A stretch of 64,000 nucleotides of DNA, taken from NCBI RefSeq assembly GCF_004114425.1, contig NZ_RDQF01000001.1, forward strand, positions 284,813-348,812, written 5' to 3'. This document shows positions 1 through 9,701 of the stretch, one piece after another. The position numbers and the translations under genes are program-made. The DNA is from Bradyrhizobium vignae (lineage in GTDB: Bacteria > Pseudomonadota > Alphaproteobacteria > Rhizobiales > Xanthobacteraceae). Every line of letters starts with the position of its first letter. Within the stretch, counting starts at the first letter, position 1. The notes under the pieces were generated by a model, which saw nothing but the letters and a program-made list of their open reading frames with translations, had not been told where the DNA came from and searched no databases.

Positions 1-1
1 G

Positions 2-1183
2 TCGCTGCAATCCGATCTCGCCTGGGTCGGCCAATATAACGGGGCCATCACCGGCGACGTCAGCGAGCGCATGGTCAACGCCATCAAGGAATACCAGAAG
101 GCCAAGGGCGGCAAGCCGACCGGCGTGCTCAATCCGCAGGAGCGTGCGGCGCTCGCCGAGACCGCAAGGCGGAAACAAGACAGTGTCGGCTGGAAGATCG
201 TCATGGAGCCGACCAGCGGTGCGCGGCTCGGCATCCCCGGTAAGCTTGTGCCGCAGCAGGCGAGCGACGCCAACGGCTCGAAATGGACCTCGCCGACCGG
301 AACCGTGCAGGTGCTGCTCAGCCGCCGCAAGGAGGTGAACCCGACCACCGCGAAGATCGCGGAGGCCGAGAAGAAGGAGCCCGCCGGCCGCAAGGTCGAT
401 TACACCGTGGTGAAGCCTGACTTCTTCGTGCTGTCCGGGCTTCAGGGCCTCAAGAAATTCTACGTGCGCGGCACCTTCAGAGGCGATGAGGTCCGCATCA
501 TGACCATCCTCTACGACCAGGCGATGGAGAACACGGTCGAACCGGTTGTGATCGCGATGTCGAGCGCGTTCAACGCGTTTCCGTCCAGCCCGATGGCCGG
601 ACCGCCGCCGCGCAAGACTGTCGAATACGGCACCGGCATCGTCGTCAGCGACGACGGCGCGATCGTCACGGACCGCCTCGTCACCGATGGCTGCCTAGCA
701 ATCACGATCGGCGGTCATGGCAGCGCCGACCGCCTCGCTGAGGACAAGGAGCACGATCTCGCGCTGCTGCACATCTACGGCGCGCGCGGCCTGAGGCCGC
801 TCAGCGTCGCGAGCGGCGCGGCGAAGACGAATGTCGACGTGATCGGCATCGCAGACCCACAGGGTCAGGGCGGTGCGGCCCGCGTGTCGAGCGTGAAGGC
901 GGCGCTGGCGCCTGTGACAGCGAGCGACTCCGCGCTGTCGCCTCCACCGTCGGTGGGTTTTTCCGGCAGCCCGGCCATCGACGCCGACGGCAAGTTCGCC
1001 GGCATTGCGCTGCTGAAGCCGGCAATGGTTGCAGGACCTGCAACGTCGGTGCCGGCCTCGCAGGCGGTAATGGTCTCCGCGGAGACGGTGCGCGATTTCC
1101 TGAAGGCGAATGGCATCACTGCGAATGGCTCATCGATGGATGCGAAAGCCGCTGTCGTGCGCGTGATCTGCGTGCGGAAGTAG
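2..1183 (+). CDS. Peptidoglycan-binding / trypsin-fold serine peptidase-like protein (5' end outside window)
   Basis: The reading frame is open to the left edge, so the N-terminus is missing; the first internal ATG is at 71. The visible start resembles the end of a PG_binding_1 repeat (helical segment ending in AIKEYQKAKGG and TGVLNPQ). A middle segment of unknown type follows. The last ~190 residues look like a trypsin/HtrA fold: GTGIVVSDDG, DLALLHI (Asp region) and GFSGSPAIDADG (Ser region). Where HtrA-type proteases have the catalytic His (TNxHVVDG), this protein reads TDRLVTDG with Leu (codon 677-679), so it may be a non-catalytic homologue. Function unknown; probably envelope-associated. 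Confidence 0.7.
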   Translation, partial: SLQSDLAWVGQYNGAITGDVSERMVNAIKEYQKAKGGKPTGVLNPQERAALAETARRKQDSVGWKIVMEPTSGARLGIPGKLVPQQASDANGSKWTSPTGTVQVLLSRRKEVNPTTAKIAEAEKKEPAGRKVDYTVVKPDFFVLSGLQGLKKFYVRGTFRGDEVRIMTILYDQAMENTVEPVVIAMSSAFNAFPSSPMAGPPPRKTVEYGTGIVVSDDGAIVTDRLVTDGCLAITIGGHGSADRLAEDKEHDLALLHIYGARGLRPLSVASGAAKTNVDVIGIADPQGQGGAARVSSVKAALAPVTASDSALSPPPSVGFSGSPAIDADGKFAGIALLKPAMVAGPATSVPASQAVMVSAETVRDFLKANGITANGSSMDAKAAVVRVICVRK

Positions 1184-1206
1184 GCTCGCCAACAACTACG
1201 CGCTAT

Positions 1207-1342
1207 CGTGTCCCGGACGCGGTGCGGCGTGAAACGCCGCGCCGCTGAGCCGGTACCCATGTCACCAACAGTCGCACTTGGGGCTTTCCGGGCCCCGGCT
1301 CTGCAGCGCATCGCTATGCGCTGCGCTTCGTCCGGGGCACGG
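1207..1342. repeat. Dispersed palindromic repeat, family 1 (copy 1)
   Basis: Begins cgtgtcccggacgcggtg and ends gcttcgtccggggcacg, so the outer ends are imperfect inverted repeats; the inside holds gagccgg and ggccccggctc blocks. The same layout recurs at 12483-12628 and 21745-21882, with a half copy at 20923-20985. It lies just after a gene end. No coding content. Confidence 0.75.
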
Positions 1343-1660
1343 TTGCGCATCCATCCCACGTGCGACTACGCCGCGGCCAGCGCATCGATAGCGCCGCCAA
1401 CACCCTCGCCGAGGGCACTGGATCGAGACCCGGCTCGAGCTCGAAGCTCCGAACGATGCCCTGATCGACCAGGTGATGTCGCCTGCGCATGACATGCTGA
1501 ACGTCGCCGCGGAGCTTGCGGCGGACGAGACCACGACACTGGCAGCCCGGCCGGATTGCTTTGCTTCGCGGTTCCAGACGTTCCATCCACTGGTCATTGA
1601 CGGGCGTGGTGCTGTCGTCGCCCTCACCAAGCCTCACGGCCTCTCGGCAACAAGCCTGAT
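1343..1660 (+). other. Intergenic stretch, possible decayed coding fragment
   Basis: No complete gene is recognised. One plus-strand frame (about 1409-1660, containing a short ORF from 1473) has strong GC bias at third positions and a plausible residue mix (fragments such as ETRLELEAPND and IDQVMSPAHDML), but it has no upstream start and runs into the end of mutM. It may be a relic of a lost gene or chance. Low confidence. Confidence 0.2.
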
Positions 1661-1662
1661 GG

Positions 1663-2544
1663 TCACTTCTGACATTTCGGACACCAGAAGGTCGACCGAC
1701 CATTCTGCGTGAACCGTTTGATCGTGCCGCCACAGCGCGGCGTGGTGCATGTCTCGCCTTCGCGGTCGTAGACCTTGAACGAGTGCTGGAAATAACCGAG
1801 TTCGCCCGAGGTCTGGCGGTGATCGCGCAAGCTGGAGCCGCCAGCCCTGATCGCATCGTTCAGCACGGTATGGATCGCGCCGACCAATCGCTTGGCATGA
1901 TCGGTCGGCTCGCCCTTCTTGGTCGATAGCGTCGCGGCGATCCGGCGCGGCGACAGATGCGAGCGGTGCAGCGCCTCGCAGACATAGATGTTGCCGAGTC
2001 CCGCCACCACGCGCTGGTCGAGCAGCGCGGCCTTCAGGCTCGTGGTCTTGCCTTCGCAGGAGCGCGCCAGCATCGCGGCATCGAATTCGTTGCCGAGCGG
2101 CTCGGGTCCGAGCCCGCGCAGCAGCGGTTCTTCCTCGAGCGCGTTGCGCGCAATCACTTTCATGTAACCGAAACGGCGCGGATCGTTGAACACGATGTCG
2201 GCGCCCGAGGACATCCGAAACAGCACATGATCGTGCGCGGAATCCTTGGCCTTCGGATGGTGAAACGCGCCAGGCTGCACGTCGTTGTCCGGCTTGATGA
2301 CACGGAACGAGCCCGACATGCCGAGATGCATCAGCAGCACGTCGCCCGAGGCGAGATCGGCCATGAGATATTTTGCACGGCGGCCGAGGCCCGTGACAAC
2401 CTGCCCCTTGAGCCGGGCCACGAAGTCCGGCTGGAACGGAAAGCGCAAATCCGGCCGGCGGGCCTCCGCATTGAGGATTTTTGCACCCTCCATGACGGGC
2501 TGAAGGCCGCGGCGGACGGTCTCGACTTCGGGCAATTCGGGCAT
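1663..2544 (-). CDS. mutM: Formamidopyrimidine-DNA glycosylase (Fpg/MutM)
   Basis: Base-excision repair enzyme removing 8-oxoguanine and ring-opened purines, with AP-lyase activity. 293 aa. It starts [14 protein letters not shown], giving the N-terminal Pro nucleophile and adjacent Glu after Met removal. Further family marks are [29 protein letters not shown] (helix-two-turns-helix) and a C-terminal zinc finger with CTTPRC and CPKC cysteine pairs. Transcribed divergently from ubiE, whose start lies about 80 bp away, so the two share a short promoter region. Divergent mutM/ubiE is a common rhizobial arrangement. Confidence 0.97.
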   Translation of the reverse strand: MPELPEVETVRRGLQPVMEGAKILNAEARRPDLRFPFQPDFVARLKGQVVTGLGRRAKYLMADLASGDVLLMHLGMSGSFRVIKPDNDVQPGAFHHPKAKDSAHDHVLFRMSSGADIVFNDPRRFGYMKVIARNALEEEPLLRGLGPEPLGNEFDAAMLARSCEGKTTSLKAALLDQRVVAGLGNIYVCEALHRSHLSPRRIAATLSTKKGEPTDHAKRLVGAIHTVLNDAIRAGGSSLRDHRQTSGELGYFQHSFKVYDREGETCTTPRCGGTIKRFTQNGRSTFWCPKCQK

Positions 2545-2625
2545 CGTCGGGCATTCACCTTATGAGGGCGGTGTGATAGCGCCATTGCGGCGGCCGCGCT
2601 ATGGTCCGCCATGCGGAGTAGAGTA

Positions 2626-3387
2626 ATGGATCGGCCGGGCGAAACCACGCATTTTGGCTTCAGGGACGTTCCCCTCGGGGACAAGCAGACGCTGGTGAAC
2701 GACGTGTTTCACAGCGTGGCGTCGCGTTATGATTTGATGAATGACCTGATGTCCGGAGGTCTGCACCGGGTCTGGAAGGACATCATGATCACCGCGCTCG
2801 ACCCGCCGAGGGGCGACCGGCCGTTCGCGCTGCTCGATGTCGCCGGTGGCACCGGCGACATCTCCTTCCGCGCCGCCAGGGCGGCCGGTCCCGGCTTCCA
2901 TGCCACGGTCTGCGACATCAACACCGATATGCTGGCCGTGGGCCGCGAACGCGCCGCCAAGCAGCATCTCGAGACCCAGGTCGATTTCGTCGAAGGCAAT
3001 GCCGAATCGCTTGGCTTCGCCGACCGCAGCTTCGATGCCTATACGATCGCTTTCGGCATTCGCAACGTGCCGCGGATCGACCTCGCACTGCGCGAGGCCT
3101 ATCGCGTGCTCAGGCCCGGCAGCCGCTTCCTGTGCCTGGAATTCTCCACCGTCGAGATGCCAGGGCTCGACAAGCTCTATGACTTGTTCTCGTTCAAGGT
3201 GATCCCGCCGCTCGGCCGCATGGTCACGGGCGACGCCGAATCCTACCAATACCTCGTCGAATCGATCCGCAAGTTTCCCAAGCCTGCCGTCTTCGCCGAC
3301 ATGATCCGCGAGGCCGGCTTTTCCCGCGTCAGCTGGCAGACACTCTCCGGCGGCATCGTCGCACTGCATTCGGGCTGGCGTTTGTGA
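2626..3387 (+). CDS. ubiE: Demethylmenaquinone/ubiquinone biosynthesis C-methyltransferase UbiE
   Basis: SAM-dependent methyltransferase of ubiquinone synthesis. Class I fold: SAM loop [13 protein letters not shown], then CDINTDML, and the UbiE signature blocks [16 protein letters not shown] and IAFGIRNV. I prefer the ATG at 2626 ([12 protein letters not shown]), which has a GGAG about 10 nt upstream; an in-frame ATG at 2611 is the alternative. The end overlaps the GTG of ubiB by 4 nt (GTGA), indicating translational coupling within a ubiquinone operon. Confidence 0.96.
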   Translation: MDRPGETTHFGFRDVPLGDKQTLVNDVFHSVASRYDLMNDLMSGGLHRVWKDIMITALDPPRGDRPFALLDVAGGTGDISFRAARAAGPGFHATVCDINTDMLAVGRERAAKQHLETQVDFVEGNAESLGFADRSFDAYTIAFGIRNVPRIDLALREAYRVLRPGSRFLCLEFSTVEMPGLDKLYDLFSFKVIPPLGRMVTGDAESYQYLVESIRKFPKPAVFADMIREAGFSRVSWQTLSGGIVALHSGWRL

Positions 3388-4958
3388 TCTCTGCCATCAC
3401 CCACATTGCGCGCCTGATCCGCGCCGCGTTCGTCTTTGCGCGCGAGGGCGTGTTCGGCTCGGTCGATCCGAGCCTGGTGCCGCCACCGGGCCAGCTTGCG
3501 CTGAAGCTCGCGCGCCTCGTCGAACGGCGCAGCGCCAAGCACGGTCCGCGGATCTCTCGCGCGCTGACGCGAATGGGCCCGGCCTATCTCAAGCTCGGGC
3601 AATTCCTGGCGACGCGCCCCGACGTGGTCGGCGTCGTCATGGCGCGCGATCTCGAAAGTCTCCAGGATCGCCTGCCGCCGTTCTCGCAAGCCGAAGCCGA
3701 AGCGGCGATCACGACGTCACTGGAACGACCGCTGAGCGACGTATTCGCGAGCTTCGGCCCGCCGGTCGCGGCCGCCTCGATCGCGCAGGTGCATCGCGGC
3801 GAGGTGTTGCGCGACGGCATCCGCAAGCCGGTCGCGATCAAGGTGCTCCGGCCCAATGTCGCCGCACGCTTCCGCCGCGATCTCTCCGACTTCTTCTTCG
3901 TCGCGCACAAGGCCGAAGCCTATTCGGCCGAGGCGCGGCGCCTGCGCCTGATCGAAGTCATCAACACAATGTCGCGCTCGGTCGCGATGGAGATGGACCT
4001 GCGACTGGAAGCAGCGGCGCTATCCGAGATGGCCGAGAACACGCAGGGCGATCCTGATTTCCGCGTGCCGGCCGTCGACTGGGATCGCACCACGCACAAC
4101 GTGCTGACCATGGAGTGGATCGACGGCATCGCGCTGAACGACCACAAGGGCCTCGCAGAGGCCCAGGTCGATTTGCCAGATCTCGGCCGCAAGGTGATCC
4201 AGAGTTTTCTGCGCCATGCACTGCGCGACGGCTTCTTCCACGCCGACATGCATCCGGGCAATCTGTTCCTGGATGATACCGGCCGTCTCGTCGCGGTCGA
4301 TTTCGGCATCATGGGCCGGCTCGGCATGAAGGAGCGGCGCTTCCTGGCCGAGATCCTGCTCGGCTTCATCACCCGCGACTACCGCCGCGTCGCCGAGGTG
4401 CATTTCGAGGCGGGCTATGTGCCCGCGCACCATTCGGTCGAGAATTTCGCCCAAGCCATCCGTGCCATCGGCGAGCCCATTCACAACCGTACCGCCGAGG
4501 AGATCTCGATGGCGCGGCTGCTGACCCTGCTGCTCGAGGTCACCGGCCTGTTCGACATGAGGACGCGGCCCGAGCTGATCCTGCTGCAGAAGACCATGGT
4601 TGTGGTCGAGGGCGTGGCGCGCGGCTTCGATCCCAAGCTCGACATCTGGAAGATCGCCGACCCCGTGGTGCGCGAATGGATCGAGCGCAATCTCGGACCC
4701 CTAGGCCGGGTACAGGGCGCACTTGCCGGAACCGGCGACATCGCGCGCGTGCTGATGCGCCTGCCGGAGATCGCGGAGCGATCGGTGAAGGTCCTCGAGC
4801 AGCTCGAGACCATGACGCGGGAGGGCATAGGCCTGTCGCCGGAGAGCATCGCGGCCATGGGGCGCAGCGAGGGCCGCAAGAACCGCTGGCGCACCGTGGC
4901 GCTCTGGATCATCGCCGCGACCTTTATCGGGATCCTGGTTGCCGTCCGGAATCTTTGA
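3384..4958 (+). CDS. ubiB: Ubiquinone biosynthesis kinase-like protein UbiB
   Basis: Atypical protein-kinase-like (ABC1/ADCK) ATPase needed for coenzyme Q synthesis. 524 aa from a GTG start overlapping the ubiE stop. Visible are the KxGQ block ([13 protein letters not shown]), the [11 protein letters not shown] and [10 protein letters not shown] segments, the [10 protein letters not shown] catalytic region and the [12 protein letters not shown]-like motif. The last ~25 residues ([20 protein letters not shown]) form a membrane segment. Its stop codon lies inside the first of two palindromes preceding coaBC. Confidence 0.95.
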   Translation: MISAITHIARLIRAAFVFAREGVFGSVDPSLVPPPGQLALKLARLVERRSAKHGPRISRALTRMGPAYLKLGQFLATRPDVVGVVMARDLESLQDRLPPFSQAEAEAAITTSLERPLSDVFASFGPPVAAASIAQVHRGEVLRDGIRKPVAIKVLRPNVAARFRRDLSDFFFVAHKAEAYSAEARRLRLIEVINTMSRSVAMEMDLRLEAAALSEMAENTQGDPDFRVPAVDWDRTTHNVLTMEWIDGIALNDHKGLAEAQVDLPDLGRKVIQSFLRHALRDGFFHADMHPGNLFLDDTGRLVAVDFGIMGRLGMKERRFLAEILLGFITRDYRRVAEVHFEAGYVPAHHSVENFAQAIRAIGEPIHNRTAEEISMARLLTLLLEVTGLFDMRTRPELILLQKTMVVVEGVARGFDPKLDIWKIADPVVREWIERNLGPLGRVQGALAGTGDIARVLMRLPEIAERSVKVLEQLETMTREGIGLSPESIAAMGRSEGRKNRWRTVALWIIAATFIGILVAVRNL

Positions 4959-4996
4959 TTGCACTGCAATCACGCGGATGATAGCATCGCTATCAT
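4956..4996. promoter_or_regulatory. Tandem palindromes upstream of coaBC, candidate operator
   Basis: Two perfect inverted repeats of identical design. TGATTGC-ACT-GCAATCA spans 4956-4972 and ATGATAGC-ATC-GCTATCAT spans 4978-4996. Their heptamer half-sites differ at one position and the centres are 23 bp apart. They lie between the ubiB stop and the coaBC start. The half-sites resemble the FitA operator half-site as I remember it (TGCTATCA/TGATAGCA), and coaBC encodes a FitA-like ribbon-helix-helix domain. Binding is an inference. Confidence 0.65.
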
Positions 4997-5014
4997 TTCG
5001 TGCTGGAGAGCGTC

Positions 5015-6466
5015 ATGGCAAGCCTGACCATCCGCAAGCTCGACGACGCCGTCAAAACCTATTTGCGGCTGCGCTCGGCCAGGAACCGCAGGTCGGTCGA
5101 GGAAGAGGTCCGGGTCATCCTGAGGGAGCTGATCGAGGGCCGCGAGGAGCCGCTGACGCCGTTTTCGGCGCCGCCCGCTCCATCTACCGCCCCGACGCCC
5201 CAGCGCACCGGTGCCCTCCCTGAGGCCAGCGTCACCCTGATCATCGGCGGCGGGATCGCGGCCTATAAGTCGCTCGACCTGATCAGAAGACTCAAGGAGC
5301 GCCGCATCGAGGTCCGCTGCGTGCTGACCAAGGCGGCGCAGCAATTCGTGACGCCGCTGGCGGTGAGCGCACTCTCCCATGAGCGCGTCTATACCGACCT
5401 GTTCGACCCGCAGAGCGAGTTCGACGCCGGCCACATTCGCCTGGCGCGCGACTGCGACCTGATCGTGGTGGCGCCGGCGACGGCTGACCTGTTGGCGAAG
5501 ATTTCGAACGGCCATGCCGACGATCTCGCCAGCGCCATCCTGCTCGCCACCAATCGAAAAATCCTGCTGGCGCCGGCGATGAATCCGCTGATGTGGAGCA
5601 ACGCGGCGACGCGGCGCAACGTCGCGCAGCTCCAGCGCGACGGCGTGGCGCTGATCGGCCCGAACTCGGGTGAGATGGCCGAAGCCGGCGAAGCCGGTGT
5701 CGGTCGTATGTCGGAAGCCATCGAGATCGCCAACGCCGCCGAACGGCTGCTGCGACCGCCCATGCCGAAGCCGCTCGCCGGCAAGCGCGTGCTGATCACC
5801 GCAGGCCCCACGCACGAGCCGATCGATCCGGTGCGCTACATCGCCAATCGTTCCTCCGGCAAGCAGGGCTTTGCCATTGCAGCCGCCGCACAGGCCGCGG
5901 GCGCTGACGTGATGCTGGTGAGCGGCCCGGTCGATCTCGACGATCCCGCTGGTGTCACCGTCAAGCATGTGGAATCCGCGCGACAAATGCTGGAGCAGGT
6001 GCAGGCCGCGCTGCCCGCCGACGTTGCGATCTTCGCCGCTGCGGTCGCCGACTGGCGCGTCGCCAATGAGGGCGAGCAGAAGCTGAAGAAGACCGCGGCC
6101 GGCATGCCACAGCTTCAACTGGTCGAGAACCCCGACATTCTCGCCACGATCTCGAAGCTGACCGACAAGCGCCCGCCGCTGGTGATCGGCTTTGCCGCCG
6201 AGACCGAGCATCTCATCGAGAACGCCAAGGCAAAATTCGCGCGCAAGGGCTGCGACTGGATCGTCGCCAACGACGTTTCGCCCGCCACCGGTGTGATGGG
6301 CGGCGACCGCAACACGGTCCACCTCCTCAGCCGCAAGAACGGCGCGAAGGACGGCGAGATTGCAGTTGATTCCTGGCCGGTGATGACCAAGGAACAGGTC
6401 GCCATCGAACTGGTCGCGCACATCGCCAGAATCGCGACCGATAAATCCCGGGAGCCGGCATCTTGA
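5015..6466 (+). CDS. coaBC: Coenzyme A biosynthesis bifunctional protein CoaBC with N-terminal ribbon-helix-helix domain
   Basis: Makes 4'-phosphopantetheine from phosphopantothenate, cysteine and CTP. ATG 5015 is chosen over the GTG at 5000 because GGAG lies 6 nt before it. Residues 1-45 ([13 protein letters not shown], then [16 protein letters not shown]) match FitA-like RHH antitoxins; a Pro/Ala-rich linker follows. CoaC (about 72-245) has [18 protein letters not shown], catalytic His in [10 protein letters not shown], and PAMNPLMW. CoaB (about 250-483) has [24 protein letters not shown] and FAAAVADWR. The cysteine normally found in the ACGD-x-G-x-GRM substrate loop of CoaC reads [10 protein letters not shown] here. 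The end overlaps dut (TTGA). Confidence 0.93.
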   Translation: MASLTIRKLDDAVKTYLRLRSARNRRSVEEEVRVILRELIEGREEPLTPFSAPPAPSTAPTPQRTGALPEASVTLIIGGGIAAYKSLDLIRRLKERRIEVRCVLTKAAQQFVTPLAVSALSHERVYTDLFDPQSEFDAGHIRLARDCDLIVVAPATADLLAKISNGHADDLASAILLATNRKILLAPAMNPLMWSNAATRRNVAQLQRDGVALIGPNSGEMAEAGEAGVGRMSEAIEIANAAERLLRPPMPKPLAGKRVLITAGPTHEPIDPVRYIANRSSGKQGFAIAAAAQAAGADVMLVSGPVDLDDPAGVTVKHVESARQMLEQVQAALPADVAIFAAAVADWRVANEGEQKLKKTAAGMPQLQLVENPDILATISKLTDKRPPLVIGFAAETEHLIENAKAKFARKGCDWIVANDVSPATGVMGGDRNTVHLLSRKNGAKDGEIAVDSWPVMTKEQVAIELVAHIARIATDKSREPAS

Positions 6467-6921
6467 GCACGAAGGTCACCGTCGAACTGCAACGCCTCGC
6501 CCATGCTGACGGCCTGGCGCTGCCGGCCTATCAGACCAGCGAGGCCGCCGGCCTCGACCTGATGGCAGCCGTTCCGGACAGCGAGCCGCTGACGCTCGCA
6601 CCTAGCCAATATGCGCTGGTGCCGACGGGCCTGGCGATCGCCCTGCCGCCCGGCTACGAGGCGCAGGTGCGGCCGCGCTCCGGGCTGGCGGCCAAGCACG
6701 GCGTCACCGTGTTGAACTCGCCGGGAACCATCGACGCCGACTACCGCGGCGAGATCAAGGTGATCCTGATCAATCACGGCGCGGCGTCCTTCGTGATCAA
6801 GCGCGGCGAACGTATCGCCCAGATGGTGATCGCGCCCGTGGTGCAGGCCGTCCTGGTTCCGGTGGCCACCTTGTCGGCGACCGATCGCGGCGCCGGCGGC
6901 TTTGGTTCCACCGGCCGTTAG
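6463..6921 (+). CDS. dut: dUTP diphosphatase (dUTPase)
   Basis: Hydrolyses dUTP to dUMP, keeping uracil out of DNA and feeding dTMP synthesis. 152 aa trimeric-type dUTPase with the five family motifs: [41 protein letters not shown] and the C-terminal GAGGFGSTG arm closing the active site. The start is a TTG overlapping the coaBC stop by 4 nt; the next in-frame Met would remove the first motif. coaBC-dut adjacency is common in alphaproteobacteria. Confidence 0.96.
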   Translation: MSTKVTVELQRLAHADGLALPAYQTSEAAGLDLMAAVPDSEPLTLAPSQYALVPTGLAIALPPGYEAQVRPRSGLAAKHGVTVLNSPGTIDADYRGEIKVILINHGAASFVIKRGERIAQMVIAPVVQAVLVPVATLSATDRGAGGFGSTGR

Positions 6922-6930
6922 CGTCTTACT

Positions 6931-6955
6931 TCTCTCGTTTGCAAGCGGGAGAGGG
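6931..6955. repeat. Fragment of a ctctcccgcttgc-type repeat
   Basis: A short element with CTCTCG and GGGAGAG ends, matching the edges of the larger repeat at 60477-60618. It sits 10 bp after the dut stop. It could act as a weak transcript end, but there is no T tract. Confidence 0.4.
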
Positions 6956-7196
6956 AACGCCCCCGCTCGCGTGGCGATCTCGCCCAAATCTTCATTGCCG
7001 CTAACATACGACAGCTCCTGCCGAATCACCCGAAGAATTACGTGACTCCAGAACCGCGTGCCCCCGGCATTTTTGTGGGGCCGCTTTGCGTTCACGATCT
7101 GGACTCTTACCGGTGGAGTCGCGGTGAGGGTATTGTCTCTTGATTCGCGCGCGACGGGGGTCGCCGCGCGTAGATTCGTGCGGTCTTGGGGCAACT

Positions 7197-9701
7197 ATGT
7201 CAGGCGTGATCGTGTCGATGCGTCGGACGCTGCTGTCGTGCACATCGCTGGCGCGCAACGGCTTGGTGGGAGGCGCTTTCGCGGCGCTACTGTCGGCTGC
7301 GCCGGCCAAGGCCGCCGATGTCGTCGACACCCTCTCCATCATGCTGGATTTCAACCGGCAGGAACTCGCGGTGCTCGCCACCGCGCTGGCTTTGCTCGGT
7401 TTCTCCGTGGTGGCCGCGATCCTGCTGATGCGCACGCGGGTGCGCACGGCGAACAACGAGGCGCGGCTGCGCACCCGGATCGGGGAACTGCAACTCCAGG
7501 CCGACCGCTTCGGCGCGCTGCTGTTCGCCGAGCCGCAGATCCTGATCTCCTGGCCGGCCGGGGACAATCGCGCCCAGATTTCCGGCGACATCTCGATGGT
7601 GCTGCCGCGCGACGCCTCGCCGCAGCGCGTGCTGGCGTTCGGAACCTGGCTGCCGCCGGAACCCGCGCTGCAGATGGACCATGCGGTCGATGCGCTGCGC
7701 GACCGCGGCGACGGGTTCCAGCTGACGCTGACAACGGCGCACGGCCACACGCTGGAGGCTATCGGTCGTGCCATCGGCGGCCAGGCCATTGTCCGGATTC
7801 GTGAACTTTCCGGACTGCGGCGTGAACTGGCCGAAACCAATCTGCGTTACAACGCGCTCTGCTACGAGACCGAGATGCTGCGCGGCTTTGCCGCCGCCGC
7901 ACCCTGGCCGATCTGGGCCAAGGGCGCGAACGGCGCGCTGACCTACGCCAATCCGGCCTATGTCCGGGCCACCGAGGCGACCAGCGTCACCGATGCCCAG
8001 GAGCGGAAGCTCGAGCTGCTCGACAGCGCCGACCGCAGTGCGATGGAGCGGGGGCTGAAGGACACGGCCAATTTCACGTCGCGGCTGCCGATCGTGATCG
8101 GCGGCGAGCGGCGCATCTACGACGTGCGGGCCGTCAATGTCGGCAGCGGCAGCGTCGGCGTCGCCATCGATGCCAGCGAGGCGGATGCGCTGAGCGCGGC
8201 GCTGGTGCGCATGGCGGAGGCGCATCGCCGCACGCTGGACCAGCTCTCCTCCGGCGTCGCCGTGTTCGACGGCCACCGGCGCCTTGCCTTCTACAACGAT
8301 TCCTACCGGCGGCTGTGGGACCTCGACCGCAACTTCCTCGACGCCAATCCCGACGATTCCAGCATACTCGACCAGCTCCGCGCCGCGCGCAAATTGCCGG
8401 AGCAGCCGGACTTCCGCGCCTGGAAAGCCAAGCTGCACGAAGCCTATCGCGCGGTCGAAACCGCCAAGGACACCTGGTTCCTGCCTGACGGCCGCGCGCT
8501 CTCGGTCGTCACCACGCCGAACCCGGAAGGTGGCGTCACCTATCTGTTCGACGACGTCACCGAGAGCCTCGACCTCGCCCGCCGCTTCGACGGCCTGATC
8601 CGGGTCCAGCGCGAGACGCTGGACAGCCTCGCCGAGGGCGTCGCGGTGTTCGGCAGCAACGGCAAGGCGCAGCTATTCAATCCGGCCTTCGTCCGGATGT
8701 GGAAGCTGTCGAGCGACGCCATGCGCGACGAACCGCATATCCAGACGGTGGAAGGCTGGTGCCATCAGCTGTTCGACGACCCCGTGGTCTGGCGCCAGAT
8801 CCGCGAGGCCATCACCTCGATCGAGAACCGCGCCGACGTGCCGCTGAAGCTGGAGCGCAAGGACGGCAGCGTGCTCGACGGCATGATCCGGCCGCTGCCC
8901 GACGGCGCCACCATGCTGACGTTCCAGGACATTACCGATACCGAGAATGTCGAGCGCGCGCTGCGCGAGCGTAACGAGGCGCTGGAAGCCGCCGACCAGA
9001 TGAAGGTGGATTTCGTCCACCACGTCTCCTACGAGCTGCGCTCGCCGCTCACCACCATCATCGGCTTCGCGCATTTCCTCAGCGATCCCTCGACCGGGCC
9101 GCTGACGCCGAAACAGGCCGAGTATCTCGACTACGTCACAAAGTCGACCAACGCACTGCTCGCGCTCACCAATAACATCCTGGATCTCGCCACCATCGAC
9201 GCCGGTGCGATGAAGCTGGAACTCGGGCAAGTCGATGTCAGCAAGGCCATCGAGCTCGCCGCCGAGGGCATCCAGGACCGGCTCGCCACCGACCGCATCC
9301 GCCTCAAGGTCGAGATCGCGCCCGATGTCGGCAGCTTCATCGGCGACGAGAAGCGCGTGGTGCAGGTGCTCTATAACCTCCTCGCCAACGCCGTCGGGTT
9401 TTCTCCACAGGATTCCACCGTCGGAATCAGCGCCCGGCGCACCGAACGCAGCGTGGTCTTCACCGTGACAGATTCCGGACCTGGAATACCTGCCGACATG
9501 AAGGACAAGGTGTTCAACTGGTTCGAAAGCCGCTCGCAGGGCTCGCGTCACCGCGGCGCCGGGCTCGGCCTGTCGCTGGTGCGCTCCTTCGTCGAGCTGC
9601 ATGGCGGCAAGGTGCGGGTGGATTCGATCGTCGGCCGGGGCACGGTCGTGATCTGCGACTTCCCGACCGACCAGGCGGCGCACCGCGACGCCGCAGAATG
9701 A
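7197..9701 (+). CDS. divL: DivL-type atypical sensor kinase (Tyr in place of phospho-His)
   Basis: 834 aa from ATG 7197 (GGGG upstream; an in-frame TTG at 7140 is the alternative). An N-terminal hydrophobic segment, then a membrane helix around LAVLATALALLGFSVVAAILL, a coiled stretch, three or more PAS-like regions, then the dimerisation/H-box VHHVSYELRSPLT, with Tyr612 (codon 9030-9032) where histidine kinases have His. The ATPase domain keeps LLANAVGF (N box), DSGPGIP (G1) and GAGLGLSLV (G2). In Caulobacter, DivL with this substitution reads DivK-P and controls CckA-CtrA, so a cell-cycle role is likely. The end overlaps tsaE-amgK by 4 nt (ATGA). Confidence 0.88.
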   Translation: MSGVIVSMRRTLLSCTSLARNGLVGGAFAALLSAAPAKAADVVDTLSIMLDFNRQELAVLATALALLGFSVVAAILLMRTRVRTANNEARLRTRIGELQLQADRFGALLFAEPQILISWPAGDNRAQISGDISMVLPRDASPQRVLAFGTWLPPEPALQMDHAVDALRDRGDGFQLTLTTAHGHTLEAIGRAIGGQAIVRIRELSGLRRELAETNLRYNALCYETEMLRGFAAAAPWPIWAKGANGALTYANPAYVRATEATSVTDAQERKLELLDSADRSAMERGLKDTANFTSRLPIVIGGERRIYDVRAVNVGSGSVGVAIDASEADALSAALVRMAEAHRRTLDQLSSGVAVFDGHRRLAFYNDSYRRLWDLDRNFLDANPDDSSILDQLRAARKLPEQPDFRAWKAKLHEAYRAVETAKDTWFLPDGRALSVVTTPNPEGGVTYLFDDVTESLDLARRFDGLIRVQRETLDSLAEGVAVFGSNGKAQLFNPAFVRMWKLSSDAMRDEPHIQTVEGWCHQLFDDPVVWRQIREAITSIENRADVPLKLERKDGSVLDGMIRPLPDGATMLTFQDITDTENVERALRERNEALEAADQMKVDFVHHVSYELRSPLTTIIGFAHFLSDPSTGPLTPKQAEYLDYVTKSTNALLALTNNILDLATIDAGAMKLELGQVDVSKAIELAAEGIQDRLATDRIRLKVEIAPDVGSFIGDEKRVVQVLYNLLANAVGFSPQDSTVGISARRTERSVVFTVTDSGPGIPADMKDKVFNWFESRSQGSRHRGAGLGLSLVRSFVELHGGKVRVDSIVGRGTVVICDFPTDQAAHRDAAE

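Noticed and set aside
1262..1856. Several minus-strand ORFs upstream of and across the mutM end
   Set aside because: They have residue patterns of antisense reading (Arg/Ser-rich, no motifs) and overlap a repeat and the true mutM frame.
7001..7840. 279-aa minus ORF across the divL start
   Set aside because: Ser/Arg-rich shadow of the divL frame; no recognisable domain.
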